DNA from: Candidatus Geoarchaeota archaeon
GTDB taxonomy: Archaea; Thermoproteota; Thermoprotei; Gearchaeales; WAQG01
DNA: 11,271 nt
NCBI GenBank assembly: GCA_015520395.1
Contig: WAQG01000153.1
Location: 1 to 11,271 of the forward strand
Reading direction: 5' to 3'
The notes under the pieces were generated by a model. The model was not told the DNA's origin and searched no databases. It saw only the letters and a program-made list of their open reading frames with translations. Both the position numbers and the translations under genes were made by a program. This document shows positions 5,696 to 11,271 of this stretch, piece after piece (within the stretch, counting starts at the first letter, position 1; each line of letters begins with the position of its first letter).

Positions 5696-6892
5696 TTAGC
5701 CTATTATCCCGTACTTGTATCGACTTCTTTCGCTCTCTTTCCTCTCGAATCTTTCTAGGCTGAATTTTGAGGTGTCGAATCTTCTTGACTTGCCGTAGAG
5801 TATTATGTCTGAAATTGTGTCTCCATAGGCTGGTGAGAGCTTGAACCCGTGGCCGCTTAACCCAACCATGTGTATTAGGTTTTCGAGCCTTGGATCGTGG
5901 CCTATTATCGGCTGCCAGTCGGGGGTTATGTCGTAGAAGCCGTACCACCCGGAGTGAAGCTCGGCGTCCGCCATATGCGGGAACCTCTTGACGAAGGGCT
6001 TCATCCGCGTCTCAACGAGCCTTAAGGGGGGTTTCGAGTACCTGCCGGGCTCGGGCTCGACCTCAGGATAGTCCACGTAGAGCCCTCCGATGATCGTGAG
6101 ATCCCTGCCCTCCGGCCTCGAGTAAAAGCCTAGGGCCAGGTCGCCCCACCCGGGTGGGACAACCTCCCTTCTTTCAAGGTTCCTAACGACGAGGACCTCC
6201 TCCCTCCCGATCTTGATGGGGAGCTCCGCCCCCGCGGGCTTGAGAAGCCTGTTAGCCCAGACGCCCAAAGCGTTCACCACGGCCTCCCCCCTAAAGACCC
6301 CCCTCTTCGTCTCAACCGCCACAACCCTCCCATCCTTCACGACAAGCCTTGTGATGGGATTGTTCTCCATAACCTTCACGCCCATCCTCCTAGCGTACCT
6401 GACATAGCACCCAACTATGGATGAGGGGTTCCCGTAGCCGCTGTGGGGCTCCCATGCGACGGCTGCTAGCCCCTCCACATTCATATGCCTGAAGACCTCC
6501 CGCCTAAAATCTTCCGGATCGTAGATCTCGACCTCGACCCCCATGGTTCTAAGGGAGCTCACAACCCTCTCGGCCTCCTTCACGCCCTCTTCGGAGACGC
6601 CAAAGCCTATGCCGGTCTCCGTGAACACTGGAAGCTCACACTCCACCTCCTCGCTGAAACGCTCCCTAATGAACCTCCACGAGTATACGGCCATGCTCCT
6701 AATCACGGGGTTGGTGTAGTGGAGGCGTATTAGGGCGCTGGTGACCCCGGTCTGCCCGCACCCGGCACAGCTCCTATCCAGCAGCAAAACGTCGGTTTCA
6801 CCTTTCTTGGCGAGGTGGTATGCGATGCTGGATCCGGTCGAGCCGGCACCCATAATAATCACTCTAAATCTGGTTTTCTCCACACTGCCCAT
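5696..6892 (-). CDS. FAD-dependent oxidoreductase of the DAO family (sarcosine oxidase beta / glycine oxidase-like)
   Basis: A 398-residue flavoenzyme expected to oxidise a secondary amine or amino acid such as sarcosine, proline or glycine; the substrate cannot be read from sequence. The FAD-binding Rossmann unit is VIIMGAGSTGSSIAYHLAKKG (11-31), with Asp39 at the end of the second strand and QTGVTSALIRLHYTNP (47-62) following. AVVNALGVWANRL (204-216) matches the second conserved FAD-contact region. SGWYGFYDITPDWQPIIG (314-331) and GLSGHGFKLSPAYG (344-357) form the C-terminal FAD/substrate region. The Cys that carries covalent FAD in monomeric sarcosine oxidase is absent from the 314-331 segment, so FAD is probably non-covalent. 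The N-terminus is not preceded by a signal peptide. It stands alone here, without the alpha/gamma/delta subunits of heterotetrameric enzymes. ATG 6892 fits a leaderless transcript from the box A near 6921. Confidence 0.9.
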   Translation of the reverse strand: MGSVEKTRFRVIIMGAGSTGSSIAYHLAKKGETDVLLLDRSCAGCGQTGVTSALIRLHYTNPVIRSMAVYSWRFIRERFSEEVECELPVFTETGIGFGVSEEGVKEAERVVSSLRTMGVEVEIYDPEDFRREVFRHMNVEGLAAVAWEPHSGYGNPSSIVGCYVRYARRMGVKVMENNPITRLVVKDGRVVAVETKRGVFRGEAVVNALGVWANRLLKPAGAELPIKIGREEVLVVRNLERREVVPPGWGDLALGFYSRPEGRDLTIIGGLYVDYPEVEPEPGRYSKPPLRLVETRMKPFVKRFPHMADAELHSGWYGFYDITPDWQPIIGHDPRLENLIHMVGLSGHGFKLSPAYGDTISDIILYGKSRRFDTSKFSLERFERKESERSRYKYGIIG

Positions 6893-6897
6893 GAGAG

Positions 6898-6950
6898 GCT
6901 TATATGCTTACCAGCAATATAATGTTGGCGGGAAACTAGAAGTGGGAGGG
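6898..6950. promoter_or_regulatory. Shared divergent promoter with strong plus-strand Shine-Dalgarno
   Basis: CAATATAATG (6915-6925) reads as a box A on both strands. On minus it lies about 26 nt before ATG 6892, predicting a leaderless oxidoreductase mRNA. On plus it would start RNA near 6947. A second TATA-like element (CTTATATGC, about 6899-6907) could instead give a longer plus-strand leader containing GGGAGGG (6944-6950), which is 8 nt from GTG 6959. The two divergent genes may therefore compete for one promoter core. Confidence 0.5.
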
Positions 6951-6958
6951 TATTACAT

Positions 6959-7438
6959 GTGAGGATCCTGGTTCTGGGGCTGGGCAACGAACTCCTGGGC
7001 GACGATGCGGTGGGTCTGTTGGTGGTCAGGGAGCTGAGGAAGCTTATCAGCGGCGTGGACTTCAAGGAGTCAAACTTGATGGGGATAAAGCTTATCGACG
7101 AGCTTATCGGCTACGACGTGGTCTTCATAATAGACTCTATAAAGACTGGCGGGGAGCCTGGAACCGTGTACGTCCTTGATCCAGATGAGCTCAAGGCTGG
7201 ACGTGCCCCCTCACCACATTACACGGGGGTTCCGGAGGCCCTGGAGCTCGCCCGAGCCCTGGGGATGGGGGCGCCCCTGATCGTAAGGATATATGCGGTT
7301 GAGGTCAGGGATCCCTACACCATTAGAACTGGGCTATCCGAGGAGCTGGAGAAAAAGCTTCCAGAGATAGTCAGCAAGATAGGGAAGATGATCTCTGAAG
7401 AGCTTAAAAGGCTGAAGGCCCGTAAGCCCCATGGTTGA
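6959..7438 (+). CDS. [NiFe]-hydrogenase maturation protease (HycI/HybD/HyaD family)
   Basis: This cytoplasmic endopeptidase trims the C-terminal tail of a [NiFe]-hydrogenase large subunit once nickel is in place. The 159 residues match the family's usual length of about 150-170. The N-terminal signature ILVLGLGNELLGDDAVG (3-19) is typical. Asp16, Asp59 (VVFIIDSI) and His87 (PSPHYTG) occupy the positions of the nickel-sensing residues Glu16, Asp62 and His93 of E. coli HybD; Asp for Glu at the first site is common in the family. The start is GTG 6959, supported by GGGAGGG at 6944-6950; an overlapping ATG at 6957 is out of frame. No hydrogenase structural or hyp gene lies in the window, so its target is encoded elsewhere. 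The plus-strand DUF2175 gene follows after 126 nt with its own promoter. Family certainty is high; the exact hydrogenase target is unknown. Confidence 0.92.
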   Translation: MRILVLGLGNELLGDDAVGLLVVRELRKLISGVDFKESNLMGIKLIDELIGYDVVFIIDSIKTGGEPGTVYVLDPDELKAGRAPSPHYTGVPEALELARALGMGAPLIVRIYAVEVRDPYTIRTGLSEELEKKLPEIVSKIGKMISEELKRLKARKPHG

Positions 7439-7442
7439 CGAA

Positions 7443-7460
7443 GTCACTCTTTGCTGTGAC
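7443..7460. repeat. Small dyad GTCAC-N8-GTGAC after the hydrogenase protease gene
   Basis: GTCAC (7443-7447) and GTGAC (7456-7460) form a perfect 5-bp stem with an 8-nt T-rich loop, starting 5 nt after the stop codon. It may be a weak terminator or RNA-stabilising hairpin, or chance. Confidence 0.25.
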
Positions 7461-7524
7461 GGCACCGGGGATTTGAGGGTTTAAGCAACCTTACTCTCAT
7501 GTTTAAAGCGGTTATCCGGGAAGC

Positions 7525-7540
7525 ATATATTTCAGTATAT
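7525..7540 (+). promoter_or_regulatory. TATA-box promoter for the DUF2175 gene
   Basis: ATATATTT (7525-7532) and AGTATATC (7533-7540) are box A-like elements centred about 26-37 nt before ATG 7565. Their spacing predicts a leaderless or nearly leaderless mRNA and supports ATG 7565 over the in-frame ATG at 7499, which would place the promoter inside the coding region. Confidence 0.5.
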
Positions 7541-7564
7541 CAAAGCCATTGGTGGCGGGTTCCC

Positions 7565-7879
7565 ATGCCTGAGGCTTGGGTTTGCTTTGTATGTGGGAGG
7601 GAGGTTAGGGTAGGGCAGCGATTCACATTCGTCTCTAAGGGGCCAGTCCACCTCGACTGTCTAGAGGGTCTCGCCAGGGAGGGGGGAGTGTATTCGGGCG
7701 ACGTTGAAAGGCTCTTCAGGGCCCTTAAAACCCTCCTCGACAATATAGTGCTCTTCAGGGAGCTGAGGGAGGCGGCCAGGGGTGAGGCGGTTAAAAGCCT
7801 CCTGCACGAGCTTCAAAAATCCTCAGAGGCGGGCGCCGCGAAGGTTACCAAGCTAATTGAGAGTAATATCGAACTATAA
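7565..7879 (+). CDS. DUF2175 family small zinc-binding protein
   Basis: A 104-residue protein of the archaeal DUF2175 family, function unknown. The N-terminal module begins PEAWVCFVCGREVRVGQRFTF and continues KGPVHLDCLEGL. Cys7, Cys10, His29 and Cys32 form a CxxC...HxxC zinc-ribbon-like site that defines the family. The remaining ~60 residues are helical (DVERLFRALKTLLDNIVLF..., HELQKSSEAGAAKVTKLIE), probably a helical hairpin for dimerisation or partner binding. ATG 7565 is chosen because family members start just before the W-x-C-x-x-C motif and because box A elements sit at 7525-7540. The longer frame from 7499 would add 22 atypical residues. It is a stand-alone gene, 31 nt from the convergent small membrane-protein gene. 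The zinc site suggests nucleic-acid or protein binding; that is inference. Confidence 0.85.
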   Translation: MPEAWVCFVCGREVRVGQRFTFVSKGPVHLDCLEGLAREGGVYSGDVERLFRALKTLLDNIVLFRELREAARGEAVKSLLHELQKSSEAGAAKVTKLIESNIEL

Positions 7880-7910
7880 GCCCGTGAAAGACACGAACCA
7901 CTACAGAAAG

Positions 7911-8150
7911 CTAACCAGTGTTTCTGCTCCTCCCACCGGAAAATAGCGTAACAAGGTATAGTAGGAGGAATATGAGAAGGGTTGCCAGTAGCTCGAAGGT
8001 GCTGGCCATAACTCTTAATGCTAGTCCGAGCAGGGCGAGCGTGATCATCAGCCCCAGGGCGAGGCCCAGTCTTCGAAGCCTGAGGAGGAGTAGGAATATC
8101 AGGAACATCGTTATGAAGACTAGTGCGGAGAGGAGGCCGGCCACGTCCAC
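7911..8150 (-). CDS. Small hydrophobic membrane protein divergent from the surface protease
   Basis: A 79-residue protein, nearly all hydrophobic. Likely helices are residues 4-22 (AGLLSALVFITMFLIFLLL), 28-46 (GLALGLMITLALLGLALRV) and 50-70 (STFELLATLLIFLLLYLVTLF). A basic loop RLRRLG lies after the first helix, and a short basic tail (GGRSRNTG) ends the protein. No family was recognised. The start is GTG 8150 (or GTG 8144, with AGGTGG just before it). A clear box A (TTTATATA on the minus strand, about 8179-8186) sits about 30 nt upstream, which argues that this is a real gene rather than the shadow of the plus-strand frame across it. It shares a regulatory region with the C11 protease, so joint control is plausible. 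Holin-like, accessory or envelope roles are all open. Confidence 0.6.
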   Translation of the reverse strand: MDVAGLLSALVFITMFLIFLLLLRLRRLGLALGLMITLALLGLALRVMASTFELLATLLIFLLLYLVTLFSGGRSRNTG

Positions 8151-8177
8151 CTACCTGGATGACAGGGTCTGAATACG

Positions 8178-8187
8178 GTATATAAAC
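8178..8187 (-). promoter_or_regulatory. Box A promoter of the small membrane-protein gene
   Basis: On the minus strand the sequence reads GGTTTATATACC, a near-consensus archaeal TATA box. It is centred about 33 nt before GTG 8150, predicting a transcript with a very short leader. Its upstream edge overlaps the left arm of the inverted repeat at 8184-8207. Confidence 0.6.
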
Positions 8188-8207
8188 CCTCTACGGTTTT
8201 AGGGTTT
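8184..8207. promoter_or_regulatory. 7-bp perfect inverted repeat between divergent promoters (candidate operator)
   Basis: AAACCCT (8184-8190) and AGGGTTT (8201-8207) are perfect inverted repeats with a 10-nt spacer, giving arm centres 17 nt apart. The left arm overlaps the minus-strand box A and the right arm ends 3-4 nt before the plus-strand T-rich box A. A dimeric regulator bound here could block or tune both promoters. Operator function is inference. Confidence 0.45.
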
Positions 8208-8252
8208 GCATTTTTAAGCAAAGCCTAGGTATATAACCTGTACCCTAGGAGG
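8205..8252 (+). promoter_or_regulatory. Promoter and ribosome binding site of the C11 surface protease gene
   Basis: The box A TTTTTAAG (8211-8218) would start RNA near 8240. It is nested in a second inverted repeat, TTTGC (8205-8209) with GCAAA (8218-8222). A further TATA element, AGGTATATAACCT (8227-8239, itself with 4-bp inverted arms), would start RNA almost exactly at ATG 8260. AGGAGG (8247-8252) is a consensus Shine-Dalgarno 7 nt before ATG 8260. It would be present only in the longer transcript, so two modes of translation initiation are possible. Confidence 0.55.
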
Positions 8253-8259
8253 CTAGCAC

Positions 8260-11200
8260 ATGCGATTAAGGTTTGTGAAGATTAGAGGGGCTTTCTTAAC
8301 ACTACTTCTCTTACTTCTGGTAGGCTTGACGGCGGCTACGGTTCTTGCACAGGGAGTAAAGGCCCAGGCCAAGTGGACGGTGATGGTTTATCTAAATGCT
8401 GATAACGATCTCGAGGGCTTCGGGTTTATAGACGTTGAGGAGATGGAGGCCGGGCTCTCGAGCCAGGAGATTAACGTTCTGGTGCTGATGGATAGGCACT
8501 CTGAAGACTACGAGGCTGAGGTCCTTGAGGATCCATCAATATACCCGCAGTGGGACACCGCCCGCATCCTCCTCCTCGGCCACGACGAGTACTGGGGCTT
8601 CGGCGAGAACACGAGGTTTCTGGCGGACTGGGGAGAGGTTAACATGGGGTCTCCCGAAACGCTGCTCAGGTTCATCCAGTTCTCCGTATCCAACTACCCT
8701 GCGGAGCACTACGCCCTAATCATATGGGATCACGGGAATGGGCTAGGCTACGTCTCCTTCGACTACACGGACAGGAGCTACCTTGGACCGAAGGACGTTG
8801 CCTGGGCGGTGGAGAGGGCTGGTGTCCACCTGGATCTGATAGGTTTTGACGCGTGCCTCATGGGCACCGTTGAGACGGCCTACGAGCTTATGGACTACGC
8901 CGACGTCCTCGTGTTTAGCGAGGAGACGGAGCCTGGAAACGGCTGGAACTACTTCTTCCTCGAAGACCTCAGCAGAAACCCCTCGATGAGCCCGCAGCAG
9001 CTGGGTGAGGCCATAGTTGCGAGGTACGGCGAGTTCTATGAGGGTTACGAGCCGACCGCAACCCTGTCAGCGGTGGATCTAAGCAAGTTTAGGCAGGCAT
9101 TAAACCCCCTCAAGTCCTTCATAGATGCCGCTAAGCAGAAGGCCCAGTACCTAAAGCAGGTGAGGGCCTCCGTCCAGGACTTCGGCGGAGGAGACAACCC
9201 CTCGGAGGCCGGCTCAACCGTGGATCTCATAGATATGCTCTCAAAGCTCTCCGGGACAGGCCTCTCCACGGAGGCTTCCCGGGCTATTGGCCCTATCAGG
9301 AACTCGATTGTGGCCGAGACCCATGGGCCGAAGAGGAGCGGGGCCAACGGGATAGCGATCTACTTCCCACTTAAAGTTGAGTATGACGCCTACCTCGCCG
9401 CCAGCGACTTCGGCTCGGATACGGGCTGGATCGAGGCCGTCCTCAGGGCAGTTAACGTCGAGGTCGATGTTGAGGAGCCCGTCCAGCCCGGCGAGGGCGG
9501 CCAGCTCTTCGGCGGCAGAACCTTTGACAACCTGATCCTGCTTGCGATGGGCGGCGTTGACATGGTTGAGGGTGGTGGATACGAGCTGGCCGTAGTTGCG
9601 GCGGGCTATCAGGGTGGATCCCCGAGGGTTATGTGCACCGCTGCGACCCTCAAGAACTCGGAGATAGTTGAGGTTGGAAGCTATGCAGAGATCGAAATGA
9701 GCGGGGTTAATGACATAGGGGCCGTCGGCTCGGTCAGCCTGGATGTGGATGGGGACGGGCTTGAAGAGGTCGTAACGGTGTTTAACGCTGTTTATGAGGA
9801 GAGGACGGATGGCTATGTCGTCGTCTTTGAGTATAAGGAGGGCGGGATAGACTATTGGGGCTACTACTGGGAGGGCGATGCTGCTACGGCTGTGGATGTC
9901 GGGGATGTGGATGGAGATGGAAAGCCGGAGGTTCTAATCGCCTTTAGCGGAGTTGACAGGGAGAATAGGGAGTATTACGCCTGGTTTGCCGCGTTCACGG
10001 GAACAGAATTCGATGTCCTTGCTGGGAAGGACTTTGTCTACAGTTTCGGTGAGGGAAGGGTGCCGCTGATATTCGACCTATCAGCAGGGGACTTCAACGG
10101 TGATGGGAGGGATGAGGTGGCCGTTGCCCTCACCGAGATGGAGTATCTGGGCGACGCTGTGACGGACATATATACGGAGCTCCTCCTGGCCAGCTACGCC
10201 GGGGGCAAGGAGTTCGAGACCGAGACGCTGGACTACTATCCTGGAGGGATACTGTACTCCCTGGCCTCAGGCGACATAGATCCGATAAAGGGGGATGAGG
10301 CCGTCCTGGTGGTGGCCTACTTTACGGAGGACTTCTCGAGGGTGAGCGAGTATGAGGTAAGCGTTATTAACACCTACCCCGACCCATCCCACCTCGCCTA
10401 CCTGGCCTACTACAGGATAGAGCCTGAGGGAAACATGACGATCTTCGGCGTCCAGACATACGACATCGATGGGGACGGCGTGATAGAGGTTCTCCTGGGC
10501 TACGGCATCGTGAGGGGAGAGGAGCTGGCCGAGGCCTACCTTAAGGTTCTCGCATGGGTCAGCGGCGAACTCGTGGAGGACGGCGAGGACATAGACCTCT
10601 ATGTGAACGGAGTCCAGCACATCTACCTCCCAGTGGACTTTGAGGGCGACGGGAGGCCGGAGCTCGTGGACCTCTACGCCAGCCAGGGGAGGGCCTACGC
10701 TGCGCTAAGGGAGGTCACCTCATACGTCGAGACAAGCGGGAGGGTTAGTGGAACTGTTCTGAACAATCAGGGAGACCCTGTTCCTAACGCTGAAGTCGCC
10801 ATAATACTGCCGAGGAGCAAGCTAGTCGTAGCCAGGACGACCACCGACGAGGAAGGTCGCTTCATATTTGAGAACGTCCCGGCTGGGACATACGAGGTTA
10901 TAGCCAGGTGGTATGAGGGAGACACAAGGATCATAGCAAGGGCCAGTGTGACCGTGGAGGAGGGGCAGGAGGCAACGGTAGAGCTAGCTCCCTCAACCCT
11001 ACCCCCATACAACACAGCACCTCCAAAGCCCACCGAAACAACAACTACCACAACGGAGACAACCCAACCAGAAACCACCACGACTTCCCCAGCCCAGACA
11101 GAAACCACCACGCCAGGCTTGCCAACAACCACCACTACTCCACAGGTTACACAGCCAGCAACTACTGGCGAACCCGGCGAGGAAGGTGGGGGGTTGCCAC

Positions 11201-11271
11201 TGATCTATGTGGTTGGTGGAGTCATCATAATAATCATTATAGCAGCTGTAGCACTAGCACTGGCTAGGGGG
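8260..11271 (+). CDS. Cell-surface clostripain-like (C11) protease with FG-GAP propeller, beta-sandwich, Thr-rich stalk and TM anchor; 3' end outside window
   Basis: This frame is open for 1004 codons and runs off the window just after its membrane anchor, so little is missing. In order: signal peptide (1 to about 31 or 37, hydrophobic core LTLLLLLLVGL). Then a C11 peptidase domain (about 39-395) beginning WTVMVYLNADNDLE, with His158 in WDHGNG and Cys199 in DACLMGTVE as the clan CD dyad, followed by SEETEPGNGW. A linker leads to seven FG-GAP/VCBS-like repeats starting at residues 434, 495, 549, 611, 672, 735 and 793. Five carry a canonical calcium loop such as DVDGDG or DFNGDG. A carboxypeptidase-regulatory-like sandwich (about 828-910: GTVLNNQGDPVPNAEV, EGRFIFENVPAGTYEV) is followed by a Thr/Pro stalk (911-977) and a TM helix (979-1001). 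Proteolysis outside the cell, possibly calcium-dependent as in clostripain, is expected; substrate is unknown. ATG 8260 has AGGAGG 7 nt upstream. Confidence 0.92.
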   Translation, partial: MRLRFVKIRGAFLTLLLLLLVGLTAATVLAQGVKAQAKWTVMVYLNADNDLEGFGFIDVEEMEAGLSSQEINVLVLMDRHSEDYEAEVLEDPSIYPQWDTARILLLGHDEYWGFGENTRFLADWGEVNMGSPETLLRFIQFSVSNYPAEHYALIIWDHGNGLGYVSFDYTDRSYLGPKDVAWAVERAGVHLDLIGFDACLMGTVETAYELMDYADVLVFSEETEPGNGWNYFFLEDLSRNPSMSPQQLGEAIVARYGEFYEGYEPTATLSAVDLSKFRQALNPLKSFIDAAKQKAQYLKQVRASVQDFGGGDNPSEAGSTVDLIDMLSKLSGTGLSTEASRAIGPIRNSIVAETHGPKRSGANGIAIYFPLKVEYDAYLAASDFGSDTGWIEAVLRAVNVEVDVEEPVQPGEGGQLFGGRTFDNLILLAMGGVDMVEGGGYELAVVAAGYQGGSPRVMCTAATLKNSEIVEVGSYAEIEMSGVNDIGAVGSVSLDVDGDGLEEVVTVFNAVYEERTDGYVVVFEYKEGGIDYWGYYWEGDAATAVDVGDVDGDGKPEVLIAFSGVDRENREYYAWFAAFTGTEFDVLAGKDFVYSFGEGRVPLIFDLSAGDFNGDGRDEVAVALTEMEYLGDAVTDIYTELLLASYAGGKEFETETLDYYPGGILYSLASGDIDPIKGDEAVLVVAYFTEDFSRVSEYEVSVINTYPDPSHLAYLAYYRIEPEGNMTIFGVQTYDIDGDGVIEVLLGYGIVRGEELAEAYLKVLAWVSGELVEDGEDIDLYVNGVQHIYLPVDFEGDGRPELVDLYASQGRAYAALREVTSYVETSGRVSGTVLNNQGDPVPNAEVAIILPRSKLVVARTTTDEEGRFIFENVPAGTYEVIARWYEGDTRIIARASVTVEEGQEATVELAPSTLPPYNTAPPKPTETTTTTTETTQPETTTTSPAQTETTTPGLPTTTTTPQVTQPATTGEPGEEGGGLPLIYVVGGVIIIIIIAAVALALARG
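9559..10662 (+). repeat. Seven FG-GAP/VCBS-like repeats (predicted beta-propeller) within the C11 protease
   Basis: Repeats begin at 9559 (DMVEGGGYE, degenerate), 9742 (DVDGDGLEE), 9904 (DVDGDGKPE), 10090 (DFNGDGRDE), 10273 (DIDPIKGDE, degenerate), 10462 (DIDGDGVIE) and 10636 (DFEGDGRPE). Spacing is 54-63 residues. Seven units is the number expected for an integrin-alpha-like propeller. The two degenerate copies have lost calcium-coordinating residues but keep the E-hydrophobic strand after the loop. The span given covers the motif starts; each blade extends on both sides. Confidence 0.8.
10990..11190 (+). repeat. Thr/Pro-rich low-complexity stalk-coding segment
   Basis: The DNA is rich in ACA/ACC codons and encodes runs such as ETTTTTTETTQPETTTT and LPTTTTTPQVTQPATT, ending EPGEEGGG before the membrane helix. 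Such segments are typical O-glycosylated spacers that lift archaeal surface proteins through the S-layer. No exact long DNA repeat is present, only short recurring ETTTT/TTTTP units. Confidence 0.8.

Noticed and set aside
6713..6785. Cys-rich SCAGCGQTG segment of the flavoenzyme considered as an iron-sulfur or covalent flavin site
   Set aside because: Only two cysteines (42 and 45) are present, near the FAD loop of the N-terminal region. Covalent attachment in this family uses a C-terminal Cys that is missing here.
7499..7564. N-terminal extension of the DUF2175 protein from ATG 7499
   Set aside because: It would place two TATA-like elements inside the gene and add residues not seen in the family, which starts right before the WVCFVCG motif.
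7918..8172. Plus-strand frame over the small membrane-protein gene
   Set aside because: Arg/Ser-rich noise translation with no promoter. The minus strand has a near-consensus box A at the right distance and a coherent hydrophobic product.
10767..11135. Minus-strand frame rich in Val/Ser across the protease C-terminus
   Set aside because: It is the shadow of the Thr-rich stalk codons (ACC/ACA read as GGT/TGT) and has no start signal or promoter.
10990..11190. Short ACC/ACA repeats considered as a CRISPR or satellite array
   Set aside because: The repeats follow the codon frame, have no constant repeat-spacer unit, and encode a typical Thr-rich surface stalk.

Overview
The window looks like chromosomal DNA of a thermophilic archaeon, most likely in the Thermoproteota/Korarchaeota (TACK) range. 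This rests on several lines: closely packed genes, frequent AGG arginine codons, TTG and GTG starts, TATA-type (box A) promoters about 26 nt before start codons, and archaeal families such as DUF2175, PhoU+TrkA_C (COG3273-type), ArnR1-like winged helix, RimI/ArdI-type acetyltransferase and a [NiFe]-hydrogenase maturation protease. The exact lineage cannot be fixed from the sequence alone. No rRNA, tRNA, CRISPR array, insertion sequence or phage gene was recognised.

Layout. Bases 1-163 hold no gene I can support. Bases 164-396 are the 3' remnant of a decayed gene. Next comes a glyoxylate/hydroxypyruvate reductase-type dehydrogenase (+), which converges with a minus-strand pair: a polytopic membrane protein translationally coupled to a small winged-helix regulator. 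A divergent promoter region at about 2323-2429 leads into a secreted or membrane-anchored protein built from two OB-like repeats (+). This converges, with an 11-nt overlap, on a doubled PhoU/TrkA_C protein (-). A roughly 200-nt spacer with a perfect dyad precedes an unrecognised protein with a HELREIH motif (+) and a GNAT acetyltransferase (+). That gene converges on an FAD-dependent amine/amino-acid oxidoreductase (-). A divergent promoter separates the oxidoreductase from a hydrogenase maturation protease (+), which is followed by a DUF2175 zinc-binding protein (+).

The right end is the most distinctive part. A 79-residue membrane protein (-) and a very large surface protease (+) are transcribed divergently from a 110-nt region packed with TATA boxes and inverted repeats. 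The protease runs off the window after 1004 codons. It is a modular type I membrane protein: signal peptide, clostripain-like (C11, caspase-clan) catalytic domain with an apparent His158/Cys199 dyad, a seven-repeat FG-GAP/VCBS-type propeller with calcium-loop motifs, a carboxypeptidase-regulatory-like beta-sandwich, a Thr-rich stalk, and a C-terminal membrane anchor.

The genes do not form one pathway. Most are single transcription units of housekeeping, redox or envelope character. The best candidates for undescribed biology are the C11/propeller surface protease with its divergent small membrane partner and shared operators, the HELREIH protein, and the duplicated OB-like secreted protein. 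All functional statements come from reading motifs; no database search was run.
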